64,000 nucleotides of DNA from Stenogyne calaminthoides (GCA_037126765.1 JBBCBC010000016.1:19163778-19227777), one strand, 5' to 3'. Positions 1-11,479 are shown, counted from the stretch's first letter. Numbers and translations are program-made. Notes: generated by a model from the letters alone, not told the origin.

Positions 1-3000
1 TCTGTGGGGTGGTTTGAGGATGAGGAGAGAGAAGGGTGATGAGAGAGAGGCTTCACATTCACCCCTTTCCCCTAAGATTACCATTTCATTGAATTTTGTA
101 ATCAGCTTATCTTATTTAGGATACTTTCTTGGTGAGTTGTGGGTATACAAAATCGTGTCGATTGATGCTGTTTTCTCATCCATGGTTTGGTTTTTTGCAT
201 GCATGGTGGCAGTTAATTCAGTGAGTTTTGAGCAGAAAAGATGGCCATTACTTCTGCTTGTATGGTGGTGGTTTTCCAGCTCTTGTGATTTGGTTCGAGT
301 GGTGTTTTATCTCCTCCATCGTCGCGAATTCTTTGTGGATTTGCAGAAATTTCTTCCGAAATCTAACGTTATTGATTTCGCTGCTCTTCCGTTGTCTTTG
401 CTGCTGTTTATCAACGCTCTACGAGCCAATAACGACGAGCAAATGAGTGGCTTCACAAAGCCGTTACTTGCGAACCAATTGGATGACGATTTGGGAGGTG
501 GGAGTGATCCATTTTCCAGCGCTGGAGTTTGGGGGCACATCACATTCAGGTGGCTGAATCCTCTCTTTTCAAAGGGCCATCAAGATAAACTTCAATTCGA
601 AGATGTCCCGCCAATTCCTCAAACAGAAACAGCAGAAGAAGCTTCTTTATTGCTTGAAGAGTTTCTCAGAGAGCAGAAAACTCAGGCTTCCTCCCTTCCG
701 AATGCCATATTCGACGCGATACGGACACCATTGGCCAAAAATGCAGTTTTTGCAGGTATTTCTGTTTTTTCTTTTCAAAGTAGTACTACTTTGTATGAAT
801 GAATTAGTGGTTTATATCATTGATATGACTTTGATACAGGAAGAATGTGTAGTATAATATTTCAGTTTCATATTTGGAACTTTTGAAACAACTTATTATT
901 GTGATGATATGATAAATTGCAATTGTATTCTTTTTTCATAATTGTTGCTTACCCTTAAACCACCAACGAAACTCAAACGACTTGTTACTAAGCTCATTTC
1001 AATTGTTAAAACTTCTGTTATATTGACTTTATTAGTTAATTCACACAACTTCTCAAAATTTTGCCTACTCTGATGTAAGATGACAATTTGCTATATTTCA
1101 AATTCTTGATTTTCTGAATTTCCAATGATGCTTTCAGGGACCAATACAATTGCCTCTTACGTCGGTCCACTGCTAATTACGAGTTTTGTCAACTTTCTGT
1201 CAACAAAAACTGAAAATTCATGGTACCATGGTCTAACTCTCGCGTTGATCTTCTTCACCGCGAAGAACGTGGAGTCACTATCTCAGAGGCAGTGGTACTT
1301 TGGAGCTCATCGTATTGGCATCAGGGTTAGAGCGGCTTTGATGGCATTGATTTACAAAAAATCTTTGGCCATTAAAAATGGTGGTACAAGTAGCGGTATA
1401 ATCATTAACTACATCAGTGTTGATGTTGAGAGAATTGAAGAATTCTGTTGGCATTTCCACGGCATTTGGTTGCTTCCCATTCAGGTTATTTTCGCTCTAC
1501 TTATATTGTACAGGAACTTAGGAGCTGCTCCCTCTGTTGCTGCTCTTTTAACCACAGTATTTGTAATGATAAGCAACACCCCACTTGCTAATCTCCAAGA
1601 AAGGCTTCATACGAAGATAATGGAAGAGAAGGACAAGCGTATAAAAGCTACTTCCGAGACCTTAAAGAGCATGAGAGTCTTGAAGCTGCTTTCATGGGAG
1701 TCTACTTTTCTGAAAAAACTGCTCAAGTTTAGGGAAACTGAAAGAGGGTGGCTTAAGAAATACCTCTACACTCGGTCTGCTGCTGCTTTTCTTTTCTGGG
1801 CTTCTCCCACGCTCGTTTCAGTTGTTACTTTTGGTGTTTGTGTGGTGTTGGGAACGCCATTAAAATCAGCCACAGTTCTCTCAGCTTTAGCCACTTTCAG
1901 AATTCTTCAAGAACCAATCTACAATCTGCCTGAGCTTTTCTCTATAATTGCTCAAACTAAAGTCTCGATTGACCGAATTCAAAGTTTTCTCATGGAAGAA
2001 GATCAGACGAGATTGGTGCAAAATCATTCTCCGACTGCACCAGGCGTGGCCATCGAGATTGAAGCTGGAGAATATGCATGGCGGAATAGAAATGCAAAGA
2101 AACCCACCATTAAGATAACTGATAAACTCAGAGTCATGAAAGGAAATAAGGTGGCGATTTGTGGTTCAGTTGGCTCTGGTAAAACAAGTTTGCTTTGCAG
2201 TATACTCGGTGAGCTACCTAGAATATCCGGGTCTAGTATCAAGACTAACGGGTCAAAGGCCTTCGTGCTTCAGAGTGCTTGGATACAAACAGGAACCGTT
2301 CGGGATAATGTCTTGTTTGGCAAGGAAATGAATCAAGCTTTCTACGAAGATGTGGTGGAAGCATGTGCACTGAATCAAGATATCGCAATGTGGGCCGATG
2401 GAGATTTATGTGTTGTGGGGGAAAGAGGGCTCAACTTAAGCGGCGGGCAGAAACAAAGAATTCAAATGGCAAGGGCACTCTATAGCAACTCCGATATATA
2501 TTTGCTCGACGATCCTTTTAGCGCTGTTGATGCACATACTGGAGCTCATATGTTCACGGTAAGAAATTTTTAACTTAATATCATTCTATAAATATATAAA
2601 CATGACTTGCTTTCACGTGAATGATTAAGTCCTTGTTTCGATGCAGAAATGTTTGATGCAACTCTTGTGTGATAAGACTGTCGTCTATGTTACTCATCAG
2701 TTGGAATTCTTAGATACTTCTGATGTTGTATTGGTAAGTTATATATACAGATTCAAGTAATCGTAGAGCTGAACTTTGTACAGGTTATTTTCTTACAGTG
2801 ATGCAAATTTTGTACAGGTTATGAAAGATGGCAGAATCGTTGAATCAGGAAAGTACGAAGATTTAGTTTCAAATCCTGATGGAGAGCTAATGAAACAAAT
2901 GGAAGCCCACAGTCGATCTTTACATCAAGTGAACACTCCAACGTCTACGTGCATACCTCAGAGTCATCACCAGATTTCACGCGTAGAATTAAGTGAAGTA

Positions 3001-5039
3001 AATTACGTAGACCTTAGCAGCAGCAGCAGGAGTTCGACGAAATGCCTACACGAAGAAACGGAAAGTGGGAGGGTAAAATGGCATGTGTATGCAACTTTTG
3101 TCACGTCTGCGTACAAAGGAGGTCTTGTTCCTATCATCCTACTGTGTCAGGTCTTTTTCCAGTTGTTACAGATGGCAAGCAATTATTGGATAGCGTGGGG
3201 ATCGGAAAGAGAAGAAAGAATTACGAAAGAGCAGTTGATCGGGATATTTGCTTTACTTTCTGGCGGAAGCTCCTTCTTTATTTTGGGAAGAGCAATTCTG
3301 CTCTCAACTATTGCTATTGCCACTGCTCAGCGTCTCTTCCTTGGAATGATGACATCCGTCTTTCGTGCACCTTTGTCCTTCTTCGACAACACCCCTTCAA
3401 GCAGAATTCTTAATCGGGTTAGTAAAAAATCCAAGTCATTTCGATTTATTATTTTTCCGCTCTTTTTTTTTTTTGGTTCTAAATTTCTGTTGTGGATCGT
3501 ACAGTCTTCTACAGATCAGAGCGTAATAGATACGGATATTCCGTACAGGTTAGCTGGACTGGTGTTTGCACTAATTCAGCTATTAAGCATCATTGTGCTT
3601 ATGTCCCAGGTTGCCTGGCAGGTCTTCTTCCTCTTCCTCGTCGTTTTCATCATCTCCATTTTGTATCAGGTAACATTACCATCAATCTTTTCTTTTCTAA
3701 ATCCACTCTCCTTTTTATGTCTAATAAAATGAAGTTAGTAAATAACCCTAAAAAAGGAAGGGATATTCTGAAATATAGTAATTAATGATTGTTGAGTGCA
3801 GGCATACTACATCAGGAGTGCAAGAGAATTAGCAAGAATGGTTCCAACTCATCAAGCTCCAATTCTCCATCACTTTTCAGAATCGATAGCTGGAGCCACA
3901 GTAATACGGAGCTTCAATCAGGAAGACCGGTTTTGGAAAAGAAGTGTCAGTCTCATAGACGATTACTCTCGCGTATCTTTTTACAACTATGGCACAATGG
4001 AATGGCTCTGCGTTCGTGTCAACTTCCTCTTCAACCTCGTCTTCTTCTTCCTCCTCCTCATCCTGGTTAGCCTTCCTAGATCTGCCATTGATCCCAGTAA
4101 GCACTTCACCATCCTTCTATGCACCATGCAATTCAAGTGCATTTTTAAATGGTATTAGTTGTTTTACTAAAAGGTATTAGTTGGTTTCACTGAAAAGTAT
4201 TAGTTATTATGAACCACCCAAGTTTTGCTCTCATAATATCGATGACAAATTAGCATGAAGAAATAATCAAATTTAATTACCCATGGTTTATTGAGTGATA
4301 TAAGATATGTGTTTATTGAGTGATATAAGTGCTTTTTTAAATGGTATTATTTGTTTTACTAAAAGGTATTAGTTGTTTTCACTGAAAAGTATTAGTTGTT
4401 ATGAACCACCAAACTTTTGCTCTCATAATATTGATGACAAATTAGCATGAAGAAATAATCAAATTTAATTAACCATGGTTTATTGAGTGATATAGGTATG
4501 TGTTTGATTACAGGCTTGGCAGGACTAGCAGCTACTTACGGCTTGAACCTAAACGTACTCCAAGCATGGGTGATATGGAACCTATGCAACGTAGAAAACA
4601 AAATGATATGTGTGGAGAGGATCCTTCAGTTCACCCGCTTACGGAGTGAAGCTCGTTTGATTATCGAAGATAACAGACCCGAGAAAGATTGGCCGCATGA
4701 TGGAAGAATCGACATTGAAAATCTCCATGTACAGTACAACCCTCTTCTCCCCAATGTCCTCAGAGGAATAACTTGCACTTTTCCTGGTAAAAAGAAAATC
4801 GGGGTTGTTGGAAGAACTGGAAGTGGGAAGTCTACTCTAATACAAGCTCTCTTCAGAGTAGTGGAGCCTTCTCAGGGACGTATCGTGATTGATGGAATTG
4901 ACATTTCGAAGATAGGCCTACAGGATCTGAGATCGAGGTTGAGTATAATTCCTCAAGATCCGATTTTGTTTCAAGGAACCTTGAGGACAAATATTGATCC
5001 TCTACAAGAGCACTCAGATCATGAGATATGGGAGGTGAG

Positions 5040-5087
<48 letters not shown>

Positions 5088-5796
5088 CAAGGAACCCATG
5101 ACTAATATATTGTCCGTGCAATGTGGCAGGTTTTACACAAATGCCACGTCGCTGAAAACGTGAAGCAAGATGAGAGGTTACTAGACGCACCAGGTCTGTA
5201 TTCGTTTCGACAAATGCTTAGTATTAGTATTATTAATTTTGACAAAGTCGTGTATTAGCTGTTTTCCCCGAGTAGTATTAGTTGCTTTCACTGAACAGTA
5301 TTAGTTGTTTTTACTTTAGAGTATAAGTTATGTTGAGATGTTGGTAAAATTGGTGCAGTTGCTGAAGATGGAGAGAATTGGAGTCTGGGACAAAGGCAGC
5401 TTGTATGCTTAGCTAGAGTGTTGTTACAGAGGAGACGGATACTGGTCCTAGACGAGGCCACGGCTTCAGTAGATACAGCAACAGATAACTTGATACAAAG
5501 AACGATAAGAGGCGAAACTAACGATTGCACAGTAATAACGGTAGCCCATCGTATACCTACATTAGTCGACAATGATTTGGTTCTGCTCCTCGCTCAAGGT
5601 AAAATTAATTTCTTGTCTTACTTATTATCATCTGGAAATAAAATAAAATATAATGCATTCATGTGTCGTGTTGTGCACAGGTAAGGTTGTGGAGTACGAC
5701 TCGCCAACTGAGTTGCTACGAGATAGTAACTCGGCCTTCTCTAGTTTGCTACGAGAATATTTGAGAAGATCATCTACAAATAACAACTTTGAGTAG
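1..5796 (+). CDS. ABCC: ABCC-type (MRP) ABC transporter, 5' end outside window
   Basis: This is a full-size ABC transporter of plant subfamily C. Known members use ATP to move glutathione conjugates and other organic anions, usually across the tonoplast; the substrate here is unknown. Exons read from the sequence: 1-755, 1138-2558, 2647-2733, 2818-3417, 3505-3669, 3802-4096, 4514-5034, 5130-5193, 5359-5598 and 5681-5796 (stop TAG 5794-5796). All introns are GT-AG and the phases join without a stop, giving 1420 residues. The frame is open to base 2, so the gene starts upstream; the ATG at 20 is probably internal. Exon 1 holds four hydrophobic segments of TMD0 and the L0 linker. Exon 2 holds TMD1 and NBD1 with Walker A GSVGSGKTS, signature LSGGQKQR and Walker B IYLLDDPFSAVD. 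Exons 4-7 hold TMD2. NBD2 has Walker A GRTGSGKST (exon 7), signature WSLGQRQL and Walker B ILVLDEATASVD (exon 9). All ATP-site motifs are intact, so it is probably functional. The exact ABCC number cannot be assigned. Confidence 0.95.
4139..4500 (+). repeat. Tandem duplication inside ABCC intron 6
   Basis: Two copies of a ~190-bp unit lie head to tail (about 4139-4329 and 4330-4500), the second ending next to the real splice acceptor at 4512-4513. Both contain the series AAATGGTATTA, AAAGGTATTAGTTG, GAAAAGTATTAGTT, then ATTAGCATGAAGAAATAATC and GTTTATTGAGTGATATA. They differ by scattered substitutions, so the duplication is not brand new. It lengthens intron 6 without touching coding sequence. 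Confidence 0.85.
5042..5085. repeat. (AT)n microsatellite in ABCC intron 7
   Basis: An uninterrupted AT dinucleotide run of about 44 bases begins eight bases after the donor of intron 7 (GT at 5035). It is likely to vary in length between individuals. It lies in an intron of only 95 bases, so it makes up almost half of that intron. Confidence 0.95.
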
Positions 5797-7114
5797 ACCA
5801 CATTTTTGGACATTAATTGATCATATTCAGAACATATTTAGGCAGGGTTTTAGGAGATATATGTATAAATGATGTTCTACTAAATGTTTAGTTTTAGCCT
5901 AAGAAATCACAAGCTAACATATTGTAATCTAAACATGCGCGAGTGGCCATGTTTTTTCAATCCCAACAGGCTCAATTGTTTTACGCCTCGGAAAATTGGC
6001 AACGGCCTCTTTATTAACCAGTTGGTACAGGGTCTTTATGTTAAATCTTAGCTTCACCTATTTTGGAATTGCTGCTGTTATTGCTCTTTGAATAAGAATA
6101 CATACAAGAACCAACCAGAATATGTGATGCTTTGGAAAATAATGTTTTCTGTATATAATCTACATTATGTAATTATTCAATTAAAATAGTAAATAGTGTG
6201 TATTTTTTAGTAAAAGCGTTCGAATTGCTCCAACTGGCTGTTTTGTTGCAAATAATAAGGATAAACTAGGAAGAAAGACTGGTTTTAACTTTTAATACAA
6301 AAATACTAAATTATACAAAAGTATTTGTATTTGTGCATATATATCTGTGTCTTATTTTTAAAGTGAACAGACAAAATATTTGGGAATATACTGAGTGAGA
6401 GGCATCAAGTAACTCTTTGACCCAATTTCAATAAGGACAAAAGCCATAGTATTTGTGACCCATTTTCTTGTGATTATTTTTACTTTGTGTTTGTGTTGTC
6501 ATCAAAATAAACTAATTTTCAATGAAGTATATTTGCATGAATGATGTGGTTTCACAGTGACACATAACATAATTTGGACATATGACGCTTTAACATTTTT
6601 CAAAGAAATGGATATTGATTTATATTAGTTTATAGCCATCACATGTATTTAGTTAGAATTTGTTTTCTTGTAGGTTTAATTGCAAAAAAATCACGACTTT
6701 TTCGAAAATTACAATTTAATTTCAACCTTTAAATTTTGGTAAATAAAAATCAATTTTGACAATCTTTTGCAAATCGAGCTCACGGGCAGAACACCTCCTG
6801 TCCGTATGTGACGTTCTACGTCCTAGCTGGAAAAGACTAATTACCATCTCATCATCTACCTAGCTAAAACTCATCTAATATTTTTAAAGAAAATGTTGAT
6901 TCACCTTTGTAAAGTGACTCCAAAATAACGTTGGTTCACCTTTGTAAAATTACTCCAAATTAAAAGTTAGGTACTCTACCGATTGGGCGATTAATCGCAA
7001 ATGCAGAAATTCTTCTCCATTAAAAAATGATACTTCTTTTGTCCCCCAAAAGTACGCTTAGAGAGCTGAAAACAAGTTTTTTGTTAAAGGTAGATAGATT
7101 AATTAAGTTTATGG
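5797..7114. other. Intergenic, 3' flank of the ABCC gene
   Basis: AT-rich DNA with no supported gene. The first few hundred bases are the presumed 3' UTR; an AATAAGAATA stretch near 6090 is a possible plant poly(A) signal. Around 6670-6830 there is a stretch reading as a typical dispersed-repeat edge (poly-A-like tract, then a GC-richer patch near 6780-6840). At about 6893-6960 the phrase TTCACCTTTGTAAA occurs twice about 40 bp apart. None of these can be assigned to a named family from sequence alone. Confidence 0.6.
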
Positions 7115-7330
7115 CACTACAACATAAGTGGCATTATGTAACACCTTAAAAATGTTATTTATAATCTATAATGTGTTACTATAGCTAATAGATAACACTT
7201 TTGATGGCATCGCACTTGCTCGTACAGCCTAAAGTCTAAAGCATCACTTTTTATAAATTAAGTAACACTTGTTACCTAAAGTGTTCAAATGTAACACTTT
7301 GTTGTAACACTTAAAAATGTTACATTTGAG
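7115..7330 (+). mobile_element. CACTA-like transposon end (non-autonomous or truncated)
   Basis: The sequence CACTACAACATAAGTGG starts at 7115, the form expected of an En/Spm (CACTA) terminal inverted repeat. It is followed by several copies, in both orientations, of a GTAACACTT or AAGTGTTAC-type word (around 7140, 7190, 7265 and 7295-7325), which looks like the subterminal repeat region of such elements. I did not find a matching inverted end, so the far boundary is unknown and no transposase is visible. Confidence 0.4.
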
Positions 7331-7883
7331 TTTTTTTATCTTCATTGTCCAACAATCACTTAATTACTCAAGTTATCGTTATACTTTACTCACAATCAAT
7401 TATATTATTCGTAAATGGACTTAATCTACGTTTCCGTAAAACCTGTTTCAATCCTCAAGTCATACTTTTGGTGGTAGAAGGAGTATCAAAAATTGAGAAA
7501 TAATCTAGTGCTTATCACCTTATAAAAACGACACCGCCAAAATCTTCTATTTGAATTCTCATTTGTCATGAACATAAATTAGGTAGCCTCAACACCATGA
7601 TCACTAAGCTTAGGAGCAACACAAACTCCAATATTTTTCAATTTGAACGTGCATTATGTAATTGTGTTATTGAGCTCTAGTTTTCAATATGGACTGTTCA
7701 AAATTTCTAAAGAAGATTTTGATCATATGCCCAACGTACAATGTAATCCACGTACTCTATTTTTTTCTTGAGTAAACTATGTTTTTTTTTTCTTGTAATA
7801 CTATTTGGCATACACGAAACGAAACACAATTCATCATATTTTATTTAAATCTTAGTATGTAAGTATGTGATTAATAGAACAAA

Positions 7884-7945
7884 TTAGATATGAATCAATC
7901 TAACAATTCAACTACATTAGAATTGTGAGATTGATTCATATCTAA
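7884..7945. repeat. Imperfect hairpin, ~26-bp arms
   Basis: The left arm TTAGATATGAATCAATCT with AACAATTC is mirrored by GAATTGTGAGATTGATTC and ATATCTAA on the right, around a loop of about 10 bases. It is followed directly by a small GC-rich palindrome (CCTGCGTGTTACGCGG, from about 7958) in otherwise very AT-rich DNA. A terminal hairpin of this kind can mark the 3' end of a Helitron, but no other Helitron signal is certain. Confidence 0.6.
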
Positions 7946-8726
7946 CTACTTTAATGCCCTGCGTGTTACGCGGTTTTCTAATTAAAAATTGCAATATTTT
8001 CAATAAATAATATATTTAATAATTAAAAATATAAATATGTGCATAAATGCACTAAATATGAATTAATAATTTTTTAAGGTGTATATTAATAAATTTTCTT
8101 AAACCTTTGAATAAGATTATTGTGTCAAATATTATTTATCCATGTTAATATGAAGTTGAAACCTACAAATCAAAACAAAAATATCGACTAAGAAAAGACT
8201 AATAAATTAATTAACATGTAATAATTAAAAAAAAAAGTGAATTAATTATAATATAAAATATTTTTGCCACATAAATTATGTTAAGATATATATAAGAGCA
8301 ATTATAAAATAAAATTATTTATTAAGATAAAATATAATTTAGAATGAATATTTTATTTAAGTCAAACAAAAATTACCAAAAAAAAGATAAATGAATAATA
8401 TTATATAATTAAATAAAATATAAATTACACATTTTATAAAAATAACACATCAAAATGACATGTGTACTCAAATTTCTCATTGAATGACACACATGTTAAA
8501 TTAGCATGAAGTTGACACATCAAGGAAAAAAAAACTTCCTATTAGTATATAGAGGAATATATAGGGAATTGTTTAGGATATACAAAAATAGAAGTACACA
8601 TAAGATTTATTTTTAGTGACATGTAGGATTTATTATTAATGACATGTACACTAAACTTCTCCTAAAATGACACATAGATTAAATCAATGTAGAGTTGACA
8701 CATCATCAAGAAAAACTCCCTATTAG
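7946..8726. repeat. AT-rich intergenic DNA with a repeated ~100-bp block
   Basis: No gene is visible. Two related blocks at about 8446-8560 and 8630-8735 share the order GACATGTG/TAC..., ACTCAAATTTCTC or ACTAAACTTCTCC, GACACA..., GTTGACACATCA..., AAAACT(T/C)CCTATTAGTA. They are about 180 bp apart and diverged. They may be subterminal repeats of a degenerate transposon. The rest is low-complexity A/T sequence. Confidence 0.5.
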
Positions 8727-8741
8727 TAATATAAGGGATTT

Positions 8742-8931
8742 AACCAGGTGGCTTAGCCCACCTGGCCACTAGGCTCCTCAATTGAGTGGGAGACCCAGGT
8801 TCGATTCTCTTTGGGAACAAATTGGAGTTATGGGAGTTGTAAGATGGATTGGTGAATTCGTGGAGTGTTTGGATGCTTGGTGTACTAACTACTGACAACT
8901 AACAACTAACTTTGTCCGATAAAAAAAAAAC
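8742..8931 (+). mobile_element. tRNA-derived SINE with 15-bp target-site duplication
   Basis: The head contains a pol III A-box-like TGGCTTAG at about 8749 and a B box GGTTCGATTCTC about 50 bases later, the layout of a tRNA-derived SINE. A ~100-bp body follows, and the element ends in a run of ten A (8921-8930). It is flanked by the near-identical 15-mers TAATATAAGGGATTT (8727-8741) and TAATATAGGGGATTT (8932-8946), the duplication left by target-primed reverse transcription. It encodes no protein. I cannot name the SINE family. Confidence 0.8.
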
Positions 8932-8946
8932 TAATATAGGGGATTT

Positions 8947-9201
8947 GTTCTATTAATTCAGATTGTGAATTAAATTTTTCATTAAAGAATTAGAGATTTC
9001 ACTAGTATAATTCAGATTGAAAACTAGACATACATTATATATAATTGCTTGCTACGGAAAGAGCAATAGGGTTAGTGCCCTCTATAGTTCCCTACATTGA
9101 TTGTATATCTAAAATCTAATTGCATAACTGAAAATAATATAGAATCTTGTGATGGCACATATATAATATATATATAGGGAGTGTATCTATACTATGTCGT
9201 C
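8947..9201. other. Intergenic, 3' of B12D pseudogene
   Basis: AT-rich sequence between the SINE and the last exon of the B12D pseudogene, containing its presumed 3' UTR on the - strand. Nothing else is recognised. Confidence 0.6.
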
Positions 9202-10876
9202 TTACTTAGAGTTAGGATCAGAAAAGTAGCCATTGATGGAAGGCATGACCTGTGGGGTCCTCCCACGGACTTATTTCCTCAAACCATGTTCCGCGTATTT
9301 TTCGCCTTCTGCAAAATTATTAAGCACACCAGCACTTCTATTCTCTTTTGTTACCCTGCCATTATTCACACGTCAAAAATTTATCGGTTATCCTAGGAAG
9401 GGTGATTCGATATTTTTTCTATATTACTTTTAATGATATAATGGACTTTATTAATTAATAAAGAATTAATGACTCTGATGTACAAAAAACAGGAAACAGC
9501 GACTCTAAGGTACAAATGTAATTTTTAGTGATTTTAAGGTACAAAAAAAATTATACTTTGTTTGGAAAAAAAATTGAACTTTGTACCTGAGAGTCACAAA
9601 AAAATTGCACTTGTACCTTAGAGCTTTTTGTTCTTCCACTTTGTACCTTAGAGCTTTTTCCCCATTAATAAATAATTTTATTAATAACAAAACAGTCGTG
9701 CACCACTCAAAATGTTGAAATTAGCGTCCAAAAATTTATATGAGTTGAAATCTCACTTACCATGTTATATGATTTATGTGTTTATATATGTGGTCTCACT
9801 CCAATAATGTTTTTAAAAAAAATACATGACTCAAATAGCTCAATCTGTCCCATGCATGACACTGACTCCTTACATTTTAAGTGTTAAATTAAAATAATGT
9901 TGTCTTTATGGCCTTATGAATGATCTATAATCAATTATAATAGGGCAGAACAAGCTCAAGTTATACAAGCCTCGAGCATTCAATTTAGAAACCTCTCAAT
10001 TCGAGACACTTTTTTTTATTTTTAACCAGAATTTAAGAATTGAATATGATTTAATTTTTATTCTCAATCCAATGTTATGACAATTTTTTTTCTCATTCAA
10101 ACTTTAATTTATAAAATGAATATATCCATCATAACTTTTTCAATTAAAGAGAACTTTAAATCAGACCTTGATTTGAGGGAAAAAAAAGTGCTTCTGTGAG
10201 ACTTAATTAATAAAAAATGAGTTTGTCTGAATTGGCTCCATATAGGATTTTGTTTTAATTACACCACTCGGTGCATATTTCGTATAAAAGGTGTACTAGA
10301 AATGTTACATACGTCGTTATTATGCAATAATAGATATATAAACATGGACACTAGTTATTTATATACCTGACTTCAGGATTATGGGTGATATTTCTTACTA
10401 GCTGCATGGCCATTAGACCCACCACTGTTCCCACCGCTCCAAAAAAGTGGATATACCTGCAATTTACAAACATACATGCATCAATGAGCATTATTTATTG
10501 AGAAAAATAATGCTCAAAATGAACAAACTCCTTTTTTTTCTTCATGTATTTCCCCCCTTTTTATAATATATTTATCCTTAGGGCGATCGCGTATCGATCG
10601 CGCTTGAATAGCGTCCGGGTCGGTTGCGCATGGGTATCAAAAGTGGTCGCTCGGCCCATGCACGGCCTAACAGGTGGGATGATAATTAATTTAGTAATGG
10701 TAAATGCTTGTGTCATAAAAAAAATAAAAATTAATTTTTTATTTTCTTTTAACATAGAGCAAAACAGAGTTTAAACATTCAATTTAGGGTAACAAATAAT
10801 TTGTCCCTTATTTATTTTGTTTTCAAATTAAGCAAAAGTTAGGAAAAACTACCTCAGGCTTGATCCATCGACCCAT
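9202..10876 (-). pseudogene. B12D: B12D-family protein pseudogene, three exons, two lesions
   Basis: B12D proteins are small (about 85-95 aa) single-membrane-segment plant proteins associated with mitochondria and with seed or senescence expression. Three exons on the - strand keep the family structure: 10876-10853 (MGRWIKPE), 10456-10367 (VYPLF... to a segment ending RNITHNPEVR) and 9355-9202 (VTKENRSAGVL, EGEKYAEHGLRK, MPSINGYFSDPNSK, stop at 9204-9202). Donors and acceptors are GT-AG and phases agree. Two lesions break it: a T run of six instead of five just after the VYPLF codons at the start of exon 2 (frameshift), and a TAA at 9273-9271 where the family has Phe in LRKFVR. Splice sites and a TATA box remain, so the loss looks recent. 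A sequencing error could explain the homopolymer lesion but not the stop. Confidence 0.88.
9485..9665. repeat. Foldback (imperfect inverted repeat) centred near 9565
   Basis: Left-arm phrases such as CTCTAAGGTACAAATGTAAT and TTTTAAGGTACAAA reappear inverted on the right as TTTGTACCTGAGAG, ACTTGTACCTTAGAG and TTTGTACCTTAGAGC. The arms are about 80 bp and imperfect, with poly-A/T tracts at the centre. It looks like a foldback or miniature transposon, but no clear target-site duplication is seen. It lies just upstream (on + coordinates) of the last B12D exon, inside intron 2 of the pseudogene. Confidence 0.6.
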
Positions 10877-11479
10877 TTTCTTGAGCTGCGAAGTTAAGAA
10901 ACTCGAGAAAGAGAGAGCTTCTCCTTTGCTTTTTCTTTATTTTGCAGCTCAAGAAATTGCAAAATTAACCGAATGCCAAAACAAGATGGTATTATTGTTG
11001 TTGAGGTGTTGTATTTATATACAAAGAGTGGGGCCCGCCTAGCTAGGAGAATATTTGTGTACCAAAAATTGGCTACTTATTGCCATTCATGTGTATGATG
11101 ATATTCAAAACTAGGGAAAATATCTCACTAAACTGTTCTCTTTTAAGTTTAAATCAAGTATATGCATAATTAGTCGTATATAATTGTTGGATCATAATAT
11201 TATACTCGATAAACCACAAAGTTTATTATTATTGCTAATCTTAACTTATTAAAGATTTTGAGTCTTTCTCTTGAAAAATTCTCCTATGATTCGAGGTATG
11301 CAAGTCTCATTGTGTGACTTATTTAAATTAAGTATATTGTTACAAAGTCTTCTTTCTAAATTTATGGAAACGATAAGATCAAATAAATGATAAAGTTTGT
11401 CAATTTATTTACTATTAATTCAAATTTAAAAGTACATGACATTCAATATATTTAAAATATAGACTGGAAACAACAAAGA
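10877..11479. other. Intergenic between B12D promoter and tRNA copy
   Basis: Holds the 5' leader and TATA region of the B12D pseudogene to about 11030, then AT-rich DNA without recognisable genes. Confidence 0.6.
11012..11021 (-). promoter_or_regulatory. TATA box of the B12D pseudogene
   Basis: On the - strand TATATAAATA lies about 136 bases before the ATG at 10876, with an A-rich, purine-rich leader between them. Position and sequence fit a plant core promoter that has survived although the coding region is broken. Confidence 0.6.

Noticed and set aside
1..5796. ABCC gene as a pseudogene because it is split over many open frames
   Set aside because: All breaks coincide with GT-AG introns in the right phase, and all nucleotide-binding motifs are intact.
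9181..9433. + strand frames over the last B12D exon
   Set aside because: They are the complement of the B12D exon, which has clear family motifs on the - strand.
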